A stretch of 64,000 bases of DNA, taken from Cladorhizidae sp. MBARI D1340-BT2 (Eukaryota; Porifera; Demospongiae; Poecilosclerida; Cladorhizidae). Location of the stretch: positions 29,576,502 to 29,640,501 of the forward strand of contig JAQNBH010000003.1 of the NCBI GenBank assembly GCA_028752905.1, read 5' to 3'. Below, piece after piece: positions 53,166-64,000 of this stretch; the first letter of the stretch is position 1, and each line of letters opens with the position of its first letter. The position numbers and the translations under genes are program-made. A model generated the notes under the pieces. The model was not told the origin of the DNA. It made no database searches and saw only the letters and a list, made by a program, of their open reading frames with translations.

Positions 53166-54076
53166 CTTGATGCTAAACATGTTTAGCTTCGTAGATTATC
53201 CACACTTCACTGAATAGACTTGATGTATAGCTATTAAGATAGGACTCTCTAAGTGCTCTCTCTTGATACCAAACATCCATATATTCTGCACACTTCACTG
53301 TAGTGGACTTGCAAGATAGGTATCTCTCAGTGTTCTCTATCTTGAGCTAAACATGTTAGCTTCATAGATTCTCCACACTTCACTGAATAGACTTGATATA
53401 TAGCTCTAAAGGTAGGCCTCTCTGTGTTCTCTCTCTCTTGATACCAAACATCCGTATATTCTGCATACATAGAATCACAAGATAGGTTTCTCTATGTGTT
53501 CTCTATCTTGATGCTAAACAGGTTAGCTTCATAGATTCTCCACACTTCACTGTATAAACTTGATATATAGCTATTAAGATAGGTCTCTCCCTGTGCTCTC
53601 TGTTGATATCAAACATCCATAATATTCTGCACACTTCACTGTAATGGACTTGATATGATTCGAATGATAGGTTTCATTATGTGTTCTCTATCTTGATATT
53701 TGCCCTAATTTGGTCTATATGTTTCTCATTTTCCCCCCAAAAATCTTGCTTTTTTGCCGTAAAGCTCATAACTTTTCTACACTTTACCCAAAAAAGAAAT
53801 TTTTTATATCATCGGATAGCCCTTTTAATTATCTGTCTTTTGTACGTGCCAAAATTTTGATTACTCTAAGTATTAGCAAGTTATGGTGATTTGAAGTGGT
53901 AAGGTTTGCGATCTTTCCTGGCGTTTTCCAGTTGCCAAAGCGGTGGCCTGCCAGTGAAAAACCACTACATTTATTGATAATCTGTTGACATGTTGCAGAT
54001 AAGGGCCTTCTCTATCAGTTGACAAAATCTGGGACTTTGGTCTTGTTAATTAGGGCAGTTATGAATTGTACTCTTA
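53166..54076 (+). repeat. U61, type W (911 bp)
   Basis: Same marks as U60. Confidence 0.93.
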
Positions 54077-54984
54077 CTTGATGCTAAACATGTTTAGCTT
54101 CGTAGATTATCCACACTTCACTGAATAGACTTGATGTATAGCTATTAAGATAGGACTCTCTAAGTGCTCTCTCTTGATACCAAACATCCATATATTCTGC
54201 ACACTTCACTGTAGTGGACTTGCAAGATAGGTATCTCTCAGTGTTCTCTATCTTGAGCTAAACATGTTAGCTTCATAGATTCTCCACACTTCACTGAATA
54301 GACTTGATATATAGCTCTAAAGGTAGGCCTCTCTCTGTTCTCTCTCTTGATACCAAACATCCGTATATTCTGCATACATAGAATCACAAGATAGGTTTCT
54401 CTATGTGTTCTCTATCTTGATGCTAAACAGGTTAGCTTCATAGATTCTCCACACTTCACTGTATAAACTTGATATATAGCTATTAAGATAGGTCTCTCCC
54501 TGTGCTCTCTGTTGATATCAAACATCCATAATATTCTGCAAACTTCACTGTAATGGACTTGATATGATTCGAATGATAGGATTCATTATGTGTTCTCTAT
54601 CTTGATATTTGCCCTAATTTGGTCTATATGTTTCTCATTTTTCCCCCAAAAATCTTACTTTTTTGCCGTAAAGCTCATAACTTTTCTACACTTTACCCAA
54701 AAAAGAAATTTTTATATCACCGGATAGCCCTTTTAATTATCTGTCTTTTGTACGTGCCAAAATTTTGAGTTCTCTAAGTATTAGCAAGTTATGGTGATTT
54801 GAAGTGGTAAGGTTTGCGATCTTTCCTGGCATTTTCCAGTTGCCAAAGCGGTGGCCTGCCAGTGAAAAACCACTACATTTATTGATAATCTGTTGACATG
54901 TTGCAGATAAGGGCCTTCTCTATCAGTTGACAAAATCTGGGACTTTGGTCTTGTTAATTAGGGCAGTTATGAATTGTACTCTTA
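54077..54984 (+). repeat. U62, type G (908 bp)
   Basis: tgcaaac, aggattc, gagttc, gcatttt, with normal gtttagc in a1. Confidence 0.93.
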
Positions 54985-55728
54985 CTTGATGCTAAACATG
55001 TTTAGCTTCGTAGATTATCCACACTTCACTGAATAGACTTGATGTATAGCTATTAAGATAGGACTCTCTAAGTGCTCTCTCTTGATACCAAACATCCATA
55101 TATTCTGCACACTTCACTGTAGTGGACTTGCAAGATAGGTATCTCTCAGTGTTCTCTATCTTGAGCTAAACATGTTAGCTTCATAGATTCTCCACACTTC
55201 ACTGTATAAACTTGATATATAGCTATTAAGATAGGTCTCTCCCTGTGCTCTCTGTTGATATCAAACATCCATAATATTCTGCACACTTCACTGTAATGGA
55301 CTTGATATGATTCGAATGATAGGTTTCATTATGTGTTCTCTATCTTGATATTTGCCCTAATTTGGTCTATATGTTTCTCATTTTCCCCCCAAAAATCTTG
55401 CTTTTTTGCCGTAAAGCTCATAACTTTTCTACACTTTACCCAAAAAAGAAATTTTTTATATCATCGGATAGCCCTTTTAATTATCTGTCTTTTGTACGTG
55501 CCAAAATTTTGATTACTCTAAGTATTAGCAAGTTATGGTGATTTGAAGTGGTAAGGTTTGCGATCTTTCCTGGCGTTTTCCAGTTGCCAAAGCGGTGGCC
55601 TGCCAGTGAAAAACCACTACATTTATTGATAATCTGTTGACATGTTGCAGATAAGGGCCTTCTCTATCAGTTGACAAAATCTGGGACTTTGGTCTTGTTA
55701 ATTAGGGCAGTTATGAATTGTACTCTTA
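54985..55728 (+). repeat. U63, type S (744 bp), main subtype
   Basis: ctaaacatg, atcatcgg. Last unit before the block junction. Confidence 0.93.
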
Positions 55729-56637
55729 CTTGATGCTAAACATGTTTAGCTTCGTAGATTATCCACACTTCACTGAATAGACTTGATGTATAGCTATTAA
55801 GATAGGACTCTCTAAGTGCTCTCTCTTGATACCAAACATCCATATATTCTGCACACTTCACTGTAGTGGACTTGCAAGATAGGTATCTCTCAGTGTTCTC
55901 TATCTTGAGCTAAACATGTTAGCTTCATAGATTCTCCACACTTCACTGAATAGACTTGATATATAGCTCTAAAGGTAGGCCTCTCTCTGTTCTCTCTCTT
56001 GATACCAAACATCCGTATATTCTGCATACATAGAATCACAAGATAGGTTTCTCTATGTGTTCTCTATCTTGATGCTAAACAGGTTAGCTTCATAGATTCT
56101 CCACACTTCACTGTATAAACTTGATATATAGCTATTAAGATAGGTCTCTCCCTGTGCTCTCTGTTGATATCAAACATCCATAATATTCTGCACACTTCAC
56201 TGTAATGGACTTGATATGATTCGAATGATAGGTTTCATTATGTGTTCTCTATCTTGATATTTGCCCTAATTTGGTCTATATGTTTCTCATTTCCCCCCCA
56301 AAAATCTTGCTTTTTTGCCGTAAAGCTCATAACTTTTCTTCACTTTACCCAAAAAAGAAATTATTTATATCACCGGAGAGCCCTTCTAATTATCTGTCTT
56401 TTGTACGTGCCAAAATTTTGATTACTCTAAGTATTAGCAAGTTATTGTGATTTGAAGTGGTAAGGTTTGCGATCTTTCCTGGCGTTTTCCAGTTGCCAAA
56501 GCGGTGGCCTGCCAGTGAAAAACCACTACATTTATTGATAATCTGTTGACATGTTGCAGATAAGGGCCTTCTCTATCAGTTGACAAAATCTGGGACTTTG
56601 GTCTTGTTAATTAGGGCAGTTATGAATTGTACTCTTA
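55729..56637 (+). repeat. U64, type F (909 bp)
   Basis: 7-C run, tcttcac, ttatttat, ttattg. It follows an S unit instead of W' or D, as expected at the join of a tandem duplication. Confidence 0.93.
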
Positions 56638-57545
56638 CTTGATGCTAAACATGTTTAGCTTCGTAGATTATCCACACTTCACTGAATAGACTTGATGTAT
56701 AGCTATTAAGATAGGACTCTCTAAGTTCTCTCTCTTGATACCAAACATCCATATATTCTGCACACTTCACTGTAGTGGACTTGCAAGATAGGTATCTCTC
56801 AGTGTTCTCTATCTTGAGCTAAACATGTTAGCTTCATAGATTCTCCACACTTCACTGAATAGACTTGATATATAGCTCTAAAGGTAGGCCTCTCTCTGTT
56901 CTCTCTCTTGATACCAAACATCCGTATATTCTGCATACATAGAATCACAAGATAGGTTTCTCTATGTGTTCTCTATCTTGATGCTAAACAGGTTAGCTTC
57001 ATAGATTCTCCACACTTCACTGTATAAACTTGATATATAGCTATTAAGATAGGTCTCTCCCTGTGCTCTCTGTTGATATCAAACATCCATAATATTCTGC
57101 ACACTTCACTGTAATGGACTTGATATGATTCGAATGATAGGTTTCATTATGTGTTCTCTATCTTGATATTTGCCCTAATTTGGTCTATATGTTTCTCATT
57201 TTCCCCCCAAAAATCTTGCTTTTTTGCCGTAAAGCTCATAACTTTGCTACACTTTACCCAAAAAAGAAATTTTTATATCACCGGATAGCCCTTCTAATTA
57301 TCTGTCTTTTGTACGTGCCAAAATTTTGATTACTCTAAGTATTAGCAAGTTATGGTGATTTGAAGTGGTAAGGTTTGCGATCTTTCCTGGCGTTTTCTAG
57401 TTGCCAAAGCGGTGGCCTGCCAGTGAAAAACCACTACATTTATTGATAATCTGTTGACATGTTGCAGATAAGGGCCTTCTCTATCAGTTGACAAAATCTG
57501 GGACTTTGGTCTTGTTAATTAGGGCAGTTATGAATTGTACTCTTA
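56638..57545 (+). repeat. U65, type H (908 bp)
   Basis: ttgctac, tctag. Private g-to-t at 56727 (ctaagttctc). Confidence 0.93.
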
Positions 57546-58386
57546 CTTGATGCTAAATATGTTTAGCTTCGTAGATTATCCACACTTCACTGAATAGACT
57601 TGATGTATAGCTATTAAGATAGGACTCTCTAAGTGCTCTCTCTTGATACCAAACATCCATATATTCTGCACACTTCACTGTAGTGGACTTGCAAGATAGG
57701 TATCTCTCAGTGTTCTCTATCTTGAGCTAAACATGTTAGCTTCATAGATTCTCCACACTTCACTGAATAGACTTGATATATAGCTCTAAAGGTAGGCCTC
57801 TCTCTGTTCTCTCTCTTGATATCAAACATCCGTATATTCTGCATACATAGAATCACAAGATAGGTTTCTCTATGTGTTCTCTATCTTGATGCTAAACAGG
57901 TTAGCTTCATAGATTCTCCACACTTCACTGTATAAACTTGATATATAGCTATTAAGATAGGTCTCTCCCTGTGCTCTCTGTTGATATCAAACATCCATAA
58001 TATTCTGCATACTTCACTGTAATGGACTTGATATGATTCGAATGATAGGTTTCATTATGTGTTCTCTATCTTGATATTTGCCCTAATTTGGACTATATGT
58101 AAAAAAGAAATTTTTATATCACCGGATAGCCCTTCTAATTATCTGTCTTTTGTACGTGCCAAAATTTTGAGTACTCTAAGTATTAGCAAGTTATGGTGAT
58201 TTGAAGTGGTAAGGTTTGCGATCTTTCCTGGCGTTTTCCAGTTGCCAAAGCGGTGGCCTGCCAGTGAAAAACCACTACATTTATTGATAATCTGTTGACA
58301 TGTTGCAGATAAGGGCCTTCTCTATCAGTTGACAAAATCTGGGACTTTGGTCTTGTTAATTAGGGCAGTTATGAATTGTACTCTTA
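57546..58386 (+). repeat. U66, type K (841 bp)
   Basis: 67-bp deletion, junction near 58100. Private c-to-t at 57558 (ctaaatatg in a1). Confidence 0.93.
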
Positions 58387-59297
58387 CTTGATGCTAAACA
58401 TGTTTAGCTTCGTAGATTATCCACACTTCACTGAATAGACTTGATGTATAGCTATTAAGATAGGACTCTCTAAGTGCTCTCTCTTGATACCAAACATCCA
58501 TATATTCTGCACACTTCACTGTAGTGGACTTGCAAGATAGGTATCTCTCAGTGTTCTCTATCTTGAGCTAAACATGTTAGCTTCATAGATTCTCCACACT
58601 TCACTGAATAGACTTGATATATAGCTCTAAAGGTAGGCCTCTCTGTGTTCTCTCTCTCTTGATACCAAACATCCGTATATTCTGCATACATAGAATCACA
58701 AGATAGGTTTCTCTATGTGTTCTCTATCTTGATGCTAAACAGGTTAGCTTCATAGATTCTCCACACTTCACTGTATAAACTTGATATATAGCTATTAAGA
58801 TAGGTCTCTCCCTGTGCTCTCTGTTGATATCAAACATCCATAATATTCTGCACACTTCACTGTAATGGACTTGATATGATTCGAATGATAGGTTTCATTA
58901 TGTGTTCTCTATCTTGATATTTGCCCTAATTTGGTCTATATGTTTCTCATTTTCCCCCCAAAAATCTTGCTTTTTTGCCGTAAAGCTCATAACTTTTCTA
59001 CACTTTACCCAAAAAAGAAATTTTTTATATCATCGGATAGCCCTTTTAATTATCTGTCTTTTGTACGTGCCAAAATTTTGATTACTCTAAGTATTAGCAA
59101 GTTATGGTGATTTGAAGTGGTAAGGTTTGCGATCTTTCCTGGCGTTTTCCAGTTGCCAAAGCGGTGGCCTGCCAGTGAAAAACCACTACATTTATTGATA
59201 ATCTGTTGACATGTTGCAGATAAGGGCCTTCTCTATCAGTTGACAAAATCTGGGACTTTGGTCTTGTTAATTAGGGCAGTTATGAATTGTACTCTTA
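58387..59297 (+). repeat. U67, type W (911 bp)
   Basis: Long CT tract, atcatcgg. Confidence 0.93.
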
Positions 59298-60208
59298 CTT
59301 GATGCTAAACATGTTTAGCTTCGTAGATTATCCACACTTCACTGAATAGACTTGATGTATAGCTATTAAGATAGGACTCTCTAAGTGCTCTCTCTTGATA
59401 CCAAACATCCATATATTCTGCACACTTCACTGTAGTGGACTTGCAAGATAGGTATCTCTCAGTGTTCTCTATCTTGAGCTAAACATGTTAGCTTCATAGA
59501 TTCTCCACACTTCACTGAATAGACTTGATATATAGCTCTAAAGGTAGGCCTCTCTGTGTTCTCTCTCTCTTGATACCAAACATCCGTATATTCTGCATAC
59601 ATAGAATCACAAGATAGGTTTCTCTATGTGTTCTCTATCTTGATGCTAAACAGGTTAGCTTCATAGATTCTCCACACTTCACTGTATAAACTTGATATAT
59701 AGCTATTAAGATAGGTCTCTCCCTGTGCTCTCTGTTGATATCAAACATCCATAATATTCTGCACACTTCACTGTAATGGACTTGATATGATTCGAATGAT
59801 AGGTTTCATTATGTGTTCTCTATCTTGATATTTGCCCTAATTTGGTCTATATGTTTCTCATTTTCCCCCCAAAAATCTTGCTTTTTTGCCGTAAAGCTCA
59901 TAACTTTTCTACACTTTACCCAAAAAAGAAATTTTTTATATCATCGGATAGCCCTTTTAATTATCTGTCTTTTGTACGTGCCAAAATTTTGATTACTCTA
60001 AGTATTAGCAAGTTATGGTGATTTGAAGTGGTAAGGTTTGCGATCTTTCCTGGCGTTTTCCAGTTGCCAAAGCGGTGGCCTGCCAGTGAAAAACCACTAC
60101 ATTTATTGATAATCTGTTGACATGTTGCAGATAAGGGCCTTCTCTATCAGTTGACAAAATCTGGGACTTTGGTCTTGTTAATTAGGGCAGTTATGAATTG
60201 TACTCTTA
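59298..60208 (+). repeat. U68, type W (911 bp)
   Basis: Same marks as U67. Confidence 0.93.
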
Positions 60209-61116
60209 CTTGATGCTAAACATGTTTAGCTTCGTAGATTATCCACACTTCACTGAATAGACTTGATGTATAGCTATTAAGATAGGACTCTCTAAGTGCT
60301 CTCTCTTGATACCAAACATCCATATATTCTGCACACTTCACTGTAGTGGACTTGCAAGATAGGTATCTCTCAGTGTTCTCTATCTTGAGCTAAACATGTT
60401 AGCTTCATAGATTCTCCACACTTCACTGAATAGACTTGATATATAGCTCTAAAGGTAGGCCTCTCTCTGTTCTCTCTCTTGATACCAAACATCCGTATAT
60501 TCTGCATACATAGAATCACAAGATAGGTTTCTCTATGTGTTCTCTATCTTGATGCTAAACAGGTTAGCTTCATAGATTCTCCACACTTCACTGTATAAAC
60601 TTGATATATAGCTATTAAGATAGGTCTCTCCCTGTGCTCTCTGTTGATATCAAACATCCATAATATTCTGCAAACTTCACTGTAATGGACTTGATATGAT
60701 TCGAATGATAGGATTCATTATGTGTTCTCTATCTTGATATTTGCCCTAATTTGGTCTATATGTTTCTCATTTTTCCCCCAAAAATCTTACTTTTTTGCCG
60801 TAAAGCTCATAACTTTTCTACACTTTACCCAAAAAAGAAATTTTTATATCACCGGATAGCCCTTTTAATTATCTGTCTTTTGTACGTGCCAAAATTTTGA
60901 GTTCTCTAAGTATTAGCAAGTTATGGTGATTTGAAGTGGTAAGGTTTGCGATCTTTCCTGGCATTTTCCAGTTGCCAAAGCGGTGGCCTGCCAGTGAAAA
61001 ACCACTACATTTATTGATAATCTGTTGACATGTTGCAGATAAGGGCCTTCTCTATCAGTTGACAAAATCTGGGACTTTGGTCTTGTTAATTAGGGCAGTT
61101 ATGAATTGTACTCTTA
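60209..61116 (+). repeat. U69, type G (908 bp)
   Basis: Type G marks, normal gtttagc. Confidence 0.93.
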
Positions 61117-61860
61117 CTTGATGCTAAACATGTTTAGCTTCGTAGATTATCCACACTTCACTGAATAGACTTGATGTATAGCTATTAAGATAGGACTCTC
61201 TAAGTGCTCTCTCTTGATACCAAACATCCATATATTCTGCACACTTCACTGTAGTGGACTTGCAAGATAGGTATCTCTCAGTGTTCTCTATCTTGAGCTA
61301 AACATGTTAGCTTCATAGATTCTCCACACTTCACTGTATAAACTTGATATATAGCTATTAAGATAGGTCTCTCCCTGTGCTCTCTGTTGATATCAAACAT
61401 CCATAATATTCTGCACACTTCACTGTAATGGACTTGATATGATTCGAATGATAGGTTTCATTATGTGTTCTCTATCTTGATATTTGCCCTAATTTGGTCT
61501 ATATGTTTCTCATTTTCCCCCCAAAAATCTTGCTTTTTTGCCGTAAAGCTCATAACTTTTCTACACTTTACCCAAAAAAGAAATTTTTTATATCATCGGA
61601 TAGCCCTTTTAATTATCTGTCTTTTGTACGTGCCAAAATTTTGATTACTCTAAGTATTAGCAAGTTATGGTGATTTGAAGTGGTAAGGTTTGCGATCTTT
61701 CCTGGCGTTTTCCAGTTGCCAAAGCGGTGGCCTGCCAGTGAAAAACCACTACATTTATTGATAATCTGTTGACATGTTGCAGATAAGGGCCTTCTCTATC
61801 AGTTGACAAAATCTGGGACTTTGGTCTTGTTAATTAGGGCAGTTATGAATTGTACTCTTA
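61117..61860 (+). repeat. U70, type S (744 bp), main subtype
   Basis: ctaaacatg, atcatcgg. Confidence 0.93.
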
Positions 61861-62768
61861 CTTGATGCTAAACATGTTTAGCTTCGTAGATTATCCACAC
61901 TTCACTGAATAGACTTGATGTATAGCTATTAAGATAGGACTCTCTAAGTGCTCTCTCTTGATACCAAACATCCATATATTCTGCACACTTCACTGTAGTG
62001 GACTTGCAAGATAGGTATCTCTCAGTGTTCTCTATCTTGAGCTAAACATGTTAGCTTCATAGATTCTCCACACTTCACTGAATAGACTTGATATATAGCT
62101 CTAAAGGTAGGCCTCTCTCTGTTCTCTCTCTTGATACCAAACATCCGTATATTCTGCATACATAGAATCACAAGATAGGTTTCTCTATGTGTTCTCTATC
62201 TTGATGCTAAACAGGTTAGCTTCATAGATTCTCCACACTTCACTGTATAAACTTGATATATAGCTATTAAGATAGGTCTCTCCCTGTGCTCTCTGTTGAT
62301 ATCAAACATCCATAATATTCTGCAAACTTCACTGTAATGGACTTGATATGATTCGAATGATAGGATTCATTATGTGTTCTCTATCTTGATATTTGCCCTA
62401 ATTTGGTCTATATGTTTCTCATTTTTCCCCCAAAAATCTTACTTTTTTGCCGTAAAGCTCATAACTTTTCTACACTTTACCCAAAAAAGAAATTTTTATA
62501 TCACCGGATAGCCCTTTTAATTATCTGTCTTTTGTACGTGCCAAAATTTTGAGTTCTCTAAGTATTAGCAAGTTATGGTGATTTGAAGTGGTAAGGTTTG
62601 CGATCTTTCCTGGCATTTTCCAGTTGCCAAAGCGGTGGCCTGCCAGTGAAAAACCACTACATTTATTGATAATCTGTTGACATGTTGCAGATAAGGGCCT
62701 TCTCTATCAGTTGACAAAATCTGGGACTTTGGTCTTGTTAATTAGGGCAGTTATGAATTGTACTCTTA
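61861..62768 (+). repeat. U71, type G (908 bp)
   Basis: tgcaaac, aggattc, gagttc, gcatttt. Confidence 0.93.
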
Positions 62769-63677
62769 CTTGATGCTAAACATGTTTAGCTTCGTAGATT
62801 ATCCACACTTCACTGAATAGACTTGATGTATAGCTATTAAGATAGGACTCTCTAAGTGCTCTCTCTTGATACCAAACATCCATATATTCTGCACACTTCA
62901 CTGTAGTGGACTTGCAAGATAGGTATCTCTCAGTGTTCTCTATCTTGAGCTAAACATGTTAGCTTCATAGATTCTCCACACTTCACTGAATAGACTTGAT
63001 ATATAGCTCTAAAGGTAGGCCTCTCTGTGTTCTCTCTCTTGATACCAAACATCCGTATATTCTGCATACATAGAATCACAAGATAGGTTTCTCTATGTGT
63101 TCTCTATCTTGATGCTAAACAGGTTAGCTTCATAGATTCTCCACACTTCACTGTATAAACTTGATATATAGCTATTAAGATAGGTCTCTCCCTGTGCTCT
63201 CTGTTGATATCAAACATCCATAATATTCTGCACACTTCACTGTAATGGACTTGATATGATTCGAATGATAGGTTTCATTATGTGTTCTCTATCTTGATAT
63301 TTGCCCTAATTTGGTCTATATGTTTCTCATTTTCCCCCCAAAAATCTTGCTTTTTTGCCGTAAAGCTCATAACTTTTCTATACTTTACCCAAAAAAGAAA
63401 TTTTTTATATCATCGGATAGCCCTTTTAATTATCTGTCTTTTGTACGTGCCAAAATTTTGATTACTCTAAGTATTAGCAAGTTATGGTGATTTGAAGTGG
63501 TAAGGTTTGCGATCTTTCCTGGCGTTTTCCAGTTGCCAAAGCGGTGGCCTGCCAGTGAAAAACCACTACATTTATTGATAATCTGTTGACATGTTGCAGA
63601 TAAGGGCCTTCTCTATCAGTTGACAAAATCTGGGACTTTGGTCTTGTTAATTAGGGCAGTTATGAATTGTACTCTTA
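62769..63677 (+). repeat. U72, type E (909 bp)
   Basis: Intermediate CT tract, ctatactt, atcatcgg. It again follows G, as in U38-U39 and U51-U52. Confidence 0.93.
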
Positions 63678-64000
63678 CTTGATGCTAAACATGTTTAGCT
63701 TCGTAGATTATCCACACTTCACTGAATAGACTTGATGTATAGCTATTAAGATAGGACTCTCTAAGTGCTCTCTCTTGATACCAAACATCCATATATTCTG
63801 CACACTTCACTGTAGTGGACTTGCAAGATAGGTATCTCTCAGTGTTCTCTATCTTGAGCTAAACATGTTAGCTTCATAGATTCTCCACACTTCACTGAAT
63901 AGACTTGATATATAGCTCTAAAGGTAGGCCTCTCTCTGTTCTCTCTCTTGATACCAAACATCCGTATATTCTGCATACATAAAATCACAAGATAGGTTTC
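63678..64000 (+). repeat. U73, partial monomer, type E'
   Basis: a1, b1, a2 and most of b2 only. ataaaatc near 63980 marks it as E', repeating the E-E' order. The window ends inside b2. Confidence 0.88.

Larger units (their letters stand above)
46878..54076 (+). repeat. Right copy of the 32,241-bp-spaced block, C D W' F H K W W
   Basis: U54-U61, 7,199 bp. Every unit boundary is exactly 32,241 bp from its left counterpart. I noticed no private change in this copy, so it looks close to the ancestral state. Beyond it the order diverges (U25 is W, U62 is G). Confidence 0.9.
49597..61860 (+). repeat. 6,132-bp tandem block, F H K W W G S, two copies
   Basis: Copy 1 is 49597-55728 and copy 2 is 55729-61860, adjoining exactly. 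The order of lengths 909, 908, 841, 911, 911, 908, 744 is identical. Differences noticed: 56727 and 57558, both in copy 2. Confidence 0.92.
1..64000. repeat. Satellite DNA array with higher-order structure (about 908-bp monomer)
   Basis: The landmark ggtttgcgat recurs 73 times, from 531 to 63504, always on the same strand. Its intervals fall into a small set: 908, 909, 911, 900, 841, 807 and 744 bp. Everything between landmarks is the same sequence with a few diagnostic SNPs and indels. There is no unique sequence, transposon end, inversion, RNA gene or plausible gene anywhere, and the array continues past both window ends. Tandem direct repeats of this size and homogeneity are known from eukaryotic centromeric and heterochromatic satellites; a centromeric role here is inference. 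The family name and host are unknown to me. Confidence 0.98.

Noticed and set aside
1..64000. CRISPR array
   Set aside because: Short direct repeats are present, but there are no unique spacers of uniform length; everything between repeats is itself repeated.
1..64000. Transposon or retrotransposon arrays (LTRs, terminal inverted repeats, target duplications)
   Set aside because: No terminal inverted repeats, no reverse transcriptase or transposase frames, and no insertion interrupting the tandem register.
1..64000. rDNA spacer or telomeric repeat array
   Set aside because: No rRNA coding segment is found between repeats in 64 kb, and no short G-rich telomeric motif is present.

Overview
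The whole window is one uninterrupted tandem satellite array with no gene and no flanking single-copy sequence. I count 72 complete monomers and two partial end monomers (74 in all), every one in the same orientation. The array runs off both ends. This means a eukaryotic chromosome, most plausibly centromeric, pericentromeric or other constitutive heterochromatin. The sequence is AT-rich outside a short GC-richer core. I recognise no named satellite family and cannot place the organism.

Monomer: the standard length is 908 bp. I start it at the recurrent 'cttgatgctaaac'. It has three parts. (1) Six related subrepeats of 70-96 bp in alternating order a1-b1-a2-b2-a3-b3, about 524 bp; all share the pattern cttgat..aaacat..cacacttcactg..acttg..gatagg..tctct. 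(2) An AT-rich segment of about 170 bp with A and T tracts spaced by about one helical turn. (3) A nearly invariant core of about 212 bp.

Types: monomers fall into length and SNP types, named here by letter. A 908 (tttggac). T 807 (104-bp loss in the AT segment). E 909 (ctatactt). E' 909 (ataaaatc, tctag). W 911 (long CT tract, atcatcgg). W' 911 (long CT tract, atcaccgg). G 908 (tgcaaac, aggattc, gagttc, gcatttt). S 744 (164-bp loss of one a-b pair). C 908 (ttatgcac, ttgctac). D 900 (10-bp loss). F 909 (tcttcac, ttatttat, ttattg). H 908 (ttgctac, tctag). K 841 (67-bp loss in the AT segment). C' is C with a 7-C run.

Order from left to right, units U0-U73: T A A T E W G S C S C' G S C D F H C D W' F H K W W W G S G S W W G S G S G S G E E' C W W W G S G S G S G E E' C D W' F H K W W G S F H K W W G S G E E'. 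The left 20 kb is mixed and carries most private mutations. The middle and right are built from recent block duplications: a 5,126-bp tandem (WWGSGS), an 11,323-bp offset copy (WWGSGSGSGEE'C), a 6,132-bp tandem (FHKWWGS), and a C D W' F H K W W block repeated at a distance of 32,241 bp. The array therefore has nested levels: about 80-bp subrepeat, a-b pair of about 175 bp, 908-bp monomer, 1,652-bp GS dimer, 5-11 kb higher-order blocks, and a 32-kb recurrence.

The few open frames of about 60 codons are by-products of indels or SNPs in individual monomers and are not called as genes. Types and lengths come from reading landmarks by eye. The lengths are exact wherever I give them, but I did not align every base.
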